Source: Micromussa lordhowensis (lineage: Eukaryota; Cnidaria; Anthozoa; Scleractinia; Lobophylliidae). Taken from it: DNA of 64,000 bases. Positions 57,301 to 64,000 of this stretch are shown piece after piece. Each line of letters starts with the position of its first letter. The first letter of the stretch is position 1. The stretch spans positions 36,303,101-36,367,100 of the forward strand of contig OZ026601.1 in NCBI GenBank assembly GCA_964020085.1, given 5' to 3'. Below the pieces are notes generated by a model. That model saw only the letters and a program-made list of their open reading frames with translations, was not told the origin of the DNA and ran no database searches. The translations under genes were made by a program, and so were the position numbers.

Positions 57301-60300
57301 TCTAAGTGTAAAAGTCTTACCTGTCCTTAATTCCACTCTTTTCTCTAAGTTTAAAAATATCTATATCACTGCTGTTAAAATCCACAATAACCAGGAAAAA
57401 ATTGCGATCGCGTCCTTGTTGGTAAATCTTAAAAAAAGCAAATATGACAGCAAATCAGTGTTACAAAATGTCGTTTTTAATGCGCATGTTACCCCTACTC
57501 CGTACGATCTTTAGTCATTACCTTCCTCTGAGCCTAGATATATTGTTACTATTGACTAAGCATGATGTTAAGATGGCTGGATATTGTTGGCCAAGTTCTT
57601 TAATTGCGTGTTTATGGACCGAGACGCTGCCAAGGTCCATAAAAAAAGAGGAAAAAAAAAAGGGGAAAAAGAAAAAAGAAACGAGGCCAATATATATCCA
57701 ACCATCTTGCCCAAACAAACTTGTTCAATCAGGGAAGAAGTTTATTATATGGGATAAAGGACAAATTTGCCCTTTCGGGTCACAGCGCAATAATGTCCTA
57801 ATGTCTCAAATATAGTATTTGTCATCCTTATTAACTAACAATTAACAAATGGTCCATATTTTATCGTAGAACTCACCTGACTTAGTTGACTAATTAGAAA
57901 CTTTATCCACGGACCATAGTTTTTAACTGTGAAAAAAAAAACAAAAGAAATGTTGTTGAGCTTATAACAATGCAATTAAAACCACTTTCATTTTACACTG
58001 TGTTCATCGTGGTAATTGAATTTTATAGGTACGCAGCGAATAACATGCTTAATTAGTACGAGTCTTCTTAAGTTTGACATTTTAGGTCCTTGATGATTAT
58101 TATGAATTAGTATAATTATCATAATTATGCCGGCAGGAATTCCTCAGGTTCACAGACAAAGGATAATTGTTGGAATAATTAGGATAATTATGATAATTGT
58201 TGCACGTCTTACCTGTTATGACCATGGAAACTGTAACATTTCGTTTCCACTGGAAGCCCTCTGGATAACACAATATGCTGCTATTTTCTTTTGTTATATA
58301 CACATATTCTGATAAACGAACAGAGCGTCCTAAAAATATAACAAATTTAGGTGAGGCTTTCAAGTTTTTAAATGTTAGATGCCTGAACGAGGTCGAGACG
58401 TAACGTGGGTAGCTAAAGTATTGTATTGTATTGTTCAGGGTAGCAGCTTGTTACGAACATGTTACATTGTACATGATTCTGTCTTTTAGCTCTCCGGGGG
58501 AGAGGGGAGGGGGAACAGGTTCCCACGATGACTAAAGCAACTTTGCTTGTTTTTCCATGTTCTATATTAAGGGAGGTTAACATGATTTTAAGTGAAATTT
58601 TAGGAAGCTTTAAGAGGGATTAAAAGAAAAAAAAGTTTTGGAACACCACCAGACAGTTGAACGCCGAAAGGCCACCCCAGGTTGGTGGACAACTGTTTGG
58701 TACAAGTTACCAATTTTTAACTTGAAACTTTAATTTTAAAACAACATCAAATCTTCAAAATTTCCTATTTCTCTAAATTTTACTAATCCTTTGAGAAAAA
58801 CTATTTATCCCCAGATATGCCCAAAAATCATCAAACAATTTACGAAACAGCCCAAAACGTAGTTATGTGGGATGAACAGAGAGATTTTGACTGCTTGAAA
58901 CGTGGACGAGATGTTTCAGTGCGTTAAAACCATAATACTTTACCAAAATATAGTCTTCATGTCAACCCCCGCCTTAATTAATTCTGTTGTTCCCTAACAA
59001 TGTTTTTTGGCAAAGGTTCCGTTAATAATAGAAACATGTCTTGTTCCCTCAAATTAATCCCCAAAATATCCCCTCTTCCTTTGAGATAAATGACCCTGTT
59101 ACTTATTCCCCATAAATCCCTGGGAGGTCCTCTCTATTCTATTAAACGCTATGTTGTTTACCCGTTTCCATTTGTTTATTTGTTTCATCCCTGTTTAGAT
59201 TTAGATATATATTTACTGAGTCAACGTGTCACTGCTCAAATTAACGTGCTAATCCATGTATTACTCAGAAAATGTCAACCATGCACTCCAAAACTTATTT
59301 TACCTTTGTGTCTGTCCTCGAGTTCCTGTTAAAATATTAAGCGATGTTAGTAATGTTAGTGGTGAAATAAAGCAATAGAGCACTTTTTCCGTGTTTATAT
59401 AGCCTCATCTAAACACGAGGAGGATTGGGAGAATTCGAGCCAGTCATGCAAACCCGAGACGTAGTCGAGGGTTTGCATAGCTTTCGAGAATTCTCCTAAC
59501 CCTCCGAGTGTTTAGATGTGGCTATATAAACACGGAAAAAGTGCTCTATTGCTTTTATAAAAGAATTCTAAAAAATACGCGCGCATCTAAAACGTCACAA
59601 CCATGTTTACATACTCTCATCTAAACACACCTATCGACCAATGAGAGCGCTGGTAGTGGCTCAGTTATTTTATAAAATGCTATAGCATCATTCCAATCAG
59701 GGAATATCCGTTCTAGTAGATCACTTCTCTCACAAGTTCTGTTACTAATCGTTAACTTCCTTTATTATATCTCTCAGTTGGTACGCGCGCTGTGATTGGT
59801 CAATTTAGCGGGCCGTATTCTACTTTAAGGCCCGCCAAGATTTGAAACTGTTTTGCTGCCAAAATGCTTCGTGATTTATCGCCAAGTGTTCTTAGCTATT
59901 AAAGCAAGTAAAAGTGTAAAACTTTCTTTTCCTTCTAAAATTGTGTATTAAAACCTGCGACGACAGAAATTTGAAGCCTTTTCGCGTGAACAGAAATCGT
60001 TCCTCAACCCGTCAGACACACAGTTGAGATATAATAAATATCTTACTAACCTCGTTTTCTTGGTCTGTACTATAAGTTACAGATCCTCGTTTTCCCCCTT
60101 CGATTTATGGCCCGCTCGCTTCGCGCCTGAGCCATAAGGGGAAAATCTCGGTCCGTAACTCACAGTATGGACCTCGAACTCGGTTAGTAAGAGGTATTTA
60201 GAGCGGTTTTCAAACGAGGGTTGAAAAACTCAAACCAAAGAAAGTACTTTGAACAATCCAATGAAACAATCAAACTCGAACCAAAATAAACGTAACAGGC

Positions 60301-60692
60301 ACAAAGCGCGGGAAAAAGCGCATGAGGGAGTCGCGATTGGTTAAGGTTTTACTTCTGATTGGATAAACAAGTGATGTGAGCTTTTTAAACCAATCACAAA
60401 ACGTAAGTAATGTAAAACCAAAGCAAATGCAAGTTCCTTTCAACACTGAGGTGAAAAGCGCTTTAATGAAAGATCTCAAGATTAACAATGATTATTATCG
60501 TAAGGATGTGGATTTTGTTTCACACAAACGTACCAGCTCTAACAAAAACCGGGTTCCTTTTTTGGGATCATATTTTGCCTCCACATTGACGATTTCCTTT
60601 AAAGAGAATCTGTCCCTGGAATCAAAAAGAATAATAACGGTGAATCAGTTAATAAAAGGTTGTGCTTTTTCGATACTAATGCTCTCCAACCT

Positions 60693-60724
<32 letters not shown>

Positions 60725-63700
60725 CCACAGCACTTTATTAACGTTTAGAAGTTTTATACAATTAATTAAAAAGATAAGTTTTGAAAAGTTACCAGCTTCC
60801 TGAAATAACTAATGCCATGTATCAATCTCTCTAACTTTTCGTCTCTCACCCTTTTCTCTTTACAAGTGCGTCCATGTATGCAGATACAGTTTTCAAAGCC
60901 TCCTGAAAAATATAAAAACAACTGAAGTATTTATCTTTTCTGGGCTTTTTGACAATTGGAGCTAAATTTAGCTTTGGATGATTCAACCTCGTTCCCAGGG
61001 CTTTTCCCAATTTCATAAAGGGAAAAGCCCTGGGAACGAGGTTGTGGAAGATTCTCAGTCAACCACGCAGGACGGGATAAAACAGGCGAAACACTTAAAA
61101 AGAAACGTTCACCACCTGGTATTTCCTGGACTTGCCACCCATATAATAAATAATTTGATTACAGTTAACCCTTACAGTACCGTCCAAGCTATAACCAAAA
61201 AAATGCCGTTTTTACCGAGTTTTTGGGCTGCCAGGACGCTAAGTGGACCTTAGTTTTGCTGAAAAAGCTATTCTTTTTACCAAAACGGATAAATTTCCCC
61301 AAGGCTAGGTACACAAATGTAACGAATTTGTAATGTAATTTGGTACATGCGCATAGGCCAAAATTTGGACTTAAAAGTTGGGTGTTAATTTTGGGCAAAG
61401 CTTGGAAATAGGACCTTGATCAATTATAGGTATAATGAGCTATTTTACCACCATGTTTGCACAAAAACTGAGAACTTTTTCAATTTGCTGCGTCAGAATA
61501 CCGTCGATATCCAAAACCGATCATTGTGCGGACAGAGCTATCCTAGCTCTACCATCTGGTTATAAAGAATATGTGGTGACATTTAAATTGATGACGTCAC
61601 AAGTGGTACAAAAGCACAACCATTAAGTGGCAATACATGTCTCCTTGGGCGTCAAAGGCCGAATAAACTGTGATGCCTTACACTTTTCGGAAGTTTTTTG
61701 TTGCCCCAGCTAATGTGATTTTTAATATCATGTGACATGTTAACATCCGTCCTGTCATAAGGATAAACACGGGGATGCTGGATCTGCAATAAAAAAAAAA
61801 TTATAATTAAATCAAAGATTCTGCGTTCAGTTGCTCCCAGTTTATTTGTGTACACAACAGACAAAACATCCTATGTTGGCGCAGTCTGTACGAAGTCTTT
61901 GGGTGGGTGGGAGAAGGACGGAGGGGGGAGGGGTGGGGCAAAAGGCGTCACTTCCGCTGAAAATCAGTGGCACCAGTTTAAGGGTGTTACTGACGTGCAA
62001 AAAAAATTCCATACTGACCTCACTAGCATGCGCTTTTTTTAAAAAATAAAGTTACTCACGTCTCACTTTTAGTTAGCTACTGTACATTGTATCATTTCCA
62101 TCAAGGTACAATTATCTTTTCCTCTTGCTAGCCTTGTACCCGCCCAGACATTTTCTTGTATGTCTGGTTACGTTATGTTTCCTCCTGTGCCTTAAACGTT
62201 TTATTTATTATGTTTATGATGATTAGCATTATAAACTTCTGGTTATACAGCTTTTAGAAAAGTTACACAGCATTAAGAAAAATTATACAGCATTTTGAAA
62301 AGTTACACAGCATTTAGAAAAGTTACACAGCATTTAGAAAAGTTACACAGCATTTAGAAAAGTTACACAGCATTTAGAAAAGTTATACAGCATTTAGAAA
62401 AGTTACACAGCATTTAGAAAAGTTACACAGCATTTAGAAAAGTTACACAGCATTTTACAGCATTTAAAAAGTGTAAAAAAGGGCCCCCACTGATAACTCC
62501 TATGGCAAGTTGGGTTCTCTCGTTAAATCTTGTTTTTATTATTATCAGTATTATAAACTTACAAAGTTTCCAGTAAAAGCCTCATTTTCGTCGAGTTTTC
62601 GTGAGACCAGATAAGATGGATTGTAAGGACATGATGGTAACACATCTGATACTTCCGAGTGAGGGAGAGTTTCAACTGCAGAGAGGAGAAGTATGTTAAC
62701 CATACCAGTTCACAGATACGGCCACTCCTAGGTTTCATAACGTTACACCGATGAGCGTTGCTGAGTTCCATTGTGTTAGGGTGAATTTTAATATGTCGAA
62801 ATTGGTCTACTCATGCCTTCATAATTACCACTGAAAGAAACGTTTTGGTTTTTTTTTATACATTCCCTTGACAATTTTATTTTGTTTTGATAGAGTTATT
62901 TGGTGAATAGTTTACATCAAATTATTAAACACTGTTTAATAATACATGGCATGTATTTTTAAAAGGTATTGTAGTGATCCATTTAAAGTAACCGTCGCGT
63001 TGTTCGGAGAACACTGCAATAGTAGATTAACGCGGTCTCACCTCGAACATGAAAGTCGTCCCTCATATCATACTTCTCACGAGTCATGAACTGAAAACAA
63101 GGAAAGTTTTTTATGGTGAAGCTTTCAATCTAATTTGACTAAGAAACTTCTCATGGTGTCGAAAGGTACAACTGTATGGATGTTCTCTGAAGTCTTACTG
63201 AGGTATAATCAGTTATCAGAGCTCGAACCAGGGCTCAGACCACTGGATCCGAAGTCGAGCGCCCTAACCACGAGGTGATGTTCGGCTTTAAAAAAGCAAA
63301 TCCTCTCTGATAGCATTTGTCTCTTCATCATAGTACGCCCCTATTTAACATCAGCATGCACTGTGATCATTGGCTGATCGTCATTAAATATCGAAGTAAA
63401 TATTTGTTGTGTTATCAAGACTTGCCTCGTCATATGCGAATTGCAGTGTTGGGTGATCTTTACCGATGCACAAAACCCGACCACTGATTTCCTCTTTGTC
63501 TGCTGAATAATCTGTTAAATGAATTCAAATCAATTAAATGCGCTTAGTTTCTATGCAGTACTTCATGTTAAACAAGCTAGTCTGGTCTGACAACTGCGTT
63601 AAAAGAAGTTCAGTCTAAGCCTGATATCAAACCCTACAAATCATGCTCTTGTTGACTTTTTTCTTTATTTTTGCCAGCCCCCATTGTGAAGAGATCATTA

Positions 63701-63790
63701 TTACTGTTGAATATTCTGATACCCACCTATATACTGAGAGAGGAATTGTGACTCGATAATCTCCAGTTTTTCTTTTCCTGGCATTTTCCA
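54340..63790 (-). CDS. B4GALNT3/4-like beta-1,4-N-acetylgalactosaminyltransferase, C-terminal part; 5' end outside window
   Basis: Golgi glycosyltransferase of the chondroitin GalNAc-transferase family. It likely transfers GalNAc from UDP-GalNAc to glycan termini. Exons in transcript order: 63727-63790, 63426-63499, 63042-63090, 62563-62675, 61682-61783, 60850-60902, 60534-60615, 58213-58329, 57877-57926, 57321-57427, 57010-57082, 56747-56821, (one not found), 55318-55444, 54340-54442. Motifs in order: PSCPYNPSYLVSRKL, GDRFSLKEIVNVEAKYDP, SVRLSEYVYIT, VKNYGPWIKFLISQL, FFLVIVDFNSSDIDIF, the DXD-position TADLHIKF, GGYKSDWDSFGGLD, the WGGEDWDLMDR donor-site motif, and LEVERLRLPKLYHYYHERK at the end. 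The exon at 63426 uses a GC donor. Phase rules require an extra exon between 55445 and 56746. A micro-exon or alternative donor (60530) is also needed before 58329. Confidence 0.85.
54613..55232. mobile_element. Two tRNA-like SINE units in inverted orientation
   Basis: Outer arms are exact inverted copies (GACCTCGAGACCGAAATTAT, then ATTATCATAAATTCTTGTTTGACG ... up to GTTCTAAATTAACG on the right). Inside each arm is a tRNA-like head: minus strand near 54757-54823 (GTGGTCTAATGGTTAG, GGTTCGAGTCCCACG) and plus strand near 55062-55125 (AGTGGTCTAGTGGTAAG, GGGTTCAAATCC). The pair lies in the last intron of the glycosyltransferase gene. Confidence 0.75.
57568..57713. mobile_element. Foldback fragment with A-rich centre
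   Basis: AAGATGGCTGGATATTG and AATATATATCCAACCATCTT pair around a purine-rich AAAAAAGAGGAAAAA centre, in an intron of the glycosyltransferase gene. Confidence 0.5.
59369..59557. mobile_element. Foldback element
   Basis: Near-perfect arms (AAAGCAATAGAGCACTTTTT and AAAAAGTGCTCTATTGCTTT) extend about 85 bp each, including CGTGTTTATATAGCC and CATCTAAACAC. The centre is GAGACGTAGTCGAGGG. Confidence 0.85.
60030..60205. mobile_element. Foldback element
   Basis: Left part TCTTACTAACC, TAAGTTACAGATCCTCG, TTTTCCCCCTT pairs with right part AAGGGGAAAATCTCGG, CCGTAACTCA, GGTTAGTAAGAGG. The centre is CGCTCGCTTCGCGCC. Confidence 0.65.
60699..60727 (+). repeat. (ACA)n microsatellite
   Basis: Run of about nine ACA trinucleotides, which creates a poly-threonine stretch in a spurious open frame. 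Confidence 0.9.
60985..61041. repeat. Near-perfect hairpin
   Basis: Arms AACCTCGTTCCCAGGGCTTT and AAAGCCCTGGGAACGAGGTT, continuing to 24-25 bp each, are separated by a loop of about nine bases. The CTTGTTCCCAGG-like core also occurs near 16480, pointing to a repeat family. Confidence 0.8.
62243..62466 (+). repeat. 20-bp tandem repeat
   Basis: About eleven copies of AGTTACACAGCATTTAGAAA with few variants, in an intron of the glycosyltransferase gene. Confidence 0.92.
63225..63290 (-). repeat. tRNA-like SINE head
   Basis: On the minus strand, CTCGTGGTTAGGGCGCTCGA is followed by GATCCAGTGG and CCTGGTTCGAGC (A- and B-box-like). It lacks a paired acceptor stem, so it is a tRNA-derived repeat rather than a gene. 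Confidence 0.5.
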
Positions 63791-64000
63791 CTGTCGAATA
63801 ATTCGAGACAAGGATGAAAGCAATGCATATTAATAAATTGTTTATAATCATTATAATAAAGTTGGCAGTAAGAAATCTCCTGTTTCGTTTCTTGCAGGCA
63901 ACAGACCGCACGAGGATCTAGCTATTTGCAGTATTCATAGTAACGACGGTACTTTGTCCACAATTAACAACTCGAAATTATTCAATAGCGAATTTCCGAG

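Noticed and set aside
57444..57815. 123-codon plus-strand frame with a lysine-rich stretch
   Set aside because: It covers an A-rich foldback fragment in an intron of the minus-strand gene and has no homology that I recognise.
60376..60741. 121-codon plus-strand frame ending in poly-threonine
   Set aside because: Runs antisense over a real glycosyltransferase exon (60534-60615) and into an (ACA)n microsatellite.
62243..62466. Regular short repeats that might suggest a CRISPR array
   Set aside because: Units are contiguous 20-bp tandem copies without unique spacers, and the DNA is animal.

Overview
The window is eukaryotic genomic DNA: AT-rich, with genes split into many short exons by GT-AG introns, UTR polyadenylation signals, and many tRNA-derived SINEs and foldback (MITE-like) elements. 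Protein similarity judged by eye and the style of the repeats point to a cnidarian, most likely an anthozoan such as a stony coral. The species cannot be fixed from sequence alone. All exon models were built by hand from splice sites and reading-frame continuity.

Layout. (1) 138-15092, + strand: the C-terminal half of a CLASP microtubule-rescue protein, 19 exons, with the 5' part of the gene outside the window. (2) 18132-43944, + strand: a complete five-exon eEF1B (elongation factor 1-beta) gene. (3) 45548-51365, - strand: a complete ten-exon DTWD1 (tRNA acp3U transferase) gene. (4) 54340-63790, - strand: the C-terminal part of a B4GALNT3/4-like N-acetylgalactosaminyltransferase, whose 5' part lies beyond the right edge. 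Intergenic DNA and introns hold SINEs, foldback elements, a LINE remnant and satellites.

The standout is inside the last intron of eEF1B. A 20,046-bp mobile element (23636-43681) is flanked by a perfect 8-bp duplication (TTCCTGAA) and bounded by near-identical inverted ends containing TATGTCCAGAAATGCAGGCA. Just inside the ends are arrays of GGCGAA-type repeats. On the - strand it carries an apparently intact nine-exon, 717-aa transposase of the KDZ (Kyakuja-Dileera-Zisupton) class. This has CxC5-like and CxC6-like cysteine clusters, a chromodomain, and a C-terminal block ending in a TEICEQTF motif. Divergently, on the + strand, it carries two further open genes: a 180-aa protein of unknown function and a seven-exon, 530-aa DUF3987-type P-loop ATPase. 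All three frames are open across every junction and the target duplication is perfect. I read this as a relatively young, structurally complete transposon with cargo genes, and it is the best candidate for an undescribed system here.

The host genes are ordinary housekeeping and cell-biology genes and do not form a pathway. The working relationship in the window is between the transposon's own genes: transposase, ATPase, unknown protein and terminal repeat arrays. The element expands an intron of a highly expressed translation gene from about 0.7 kb to 20.7 kb and inserted 45 bp upstream of its 3' splice site.
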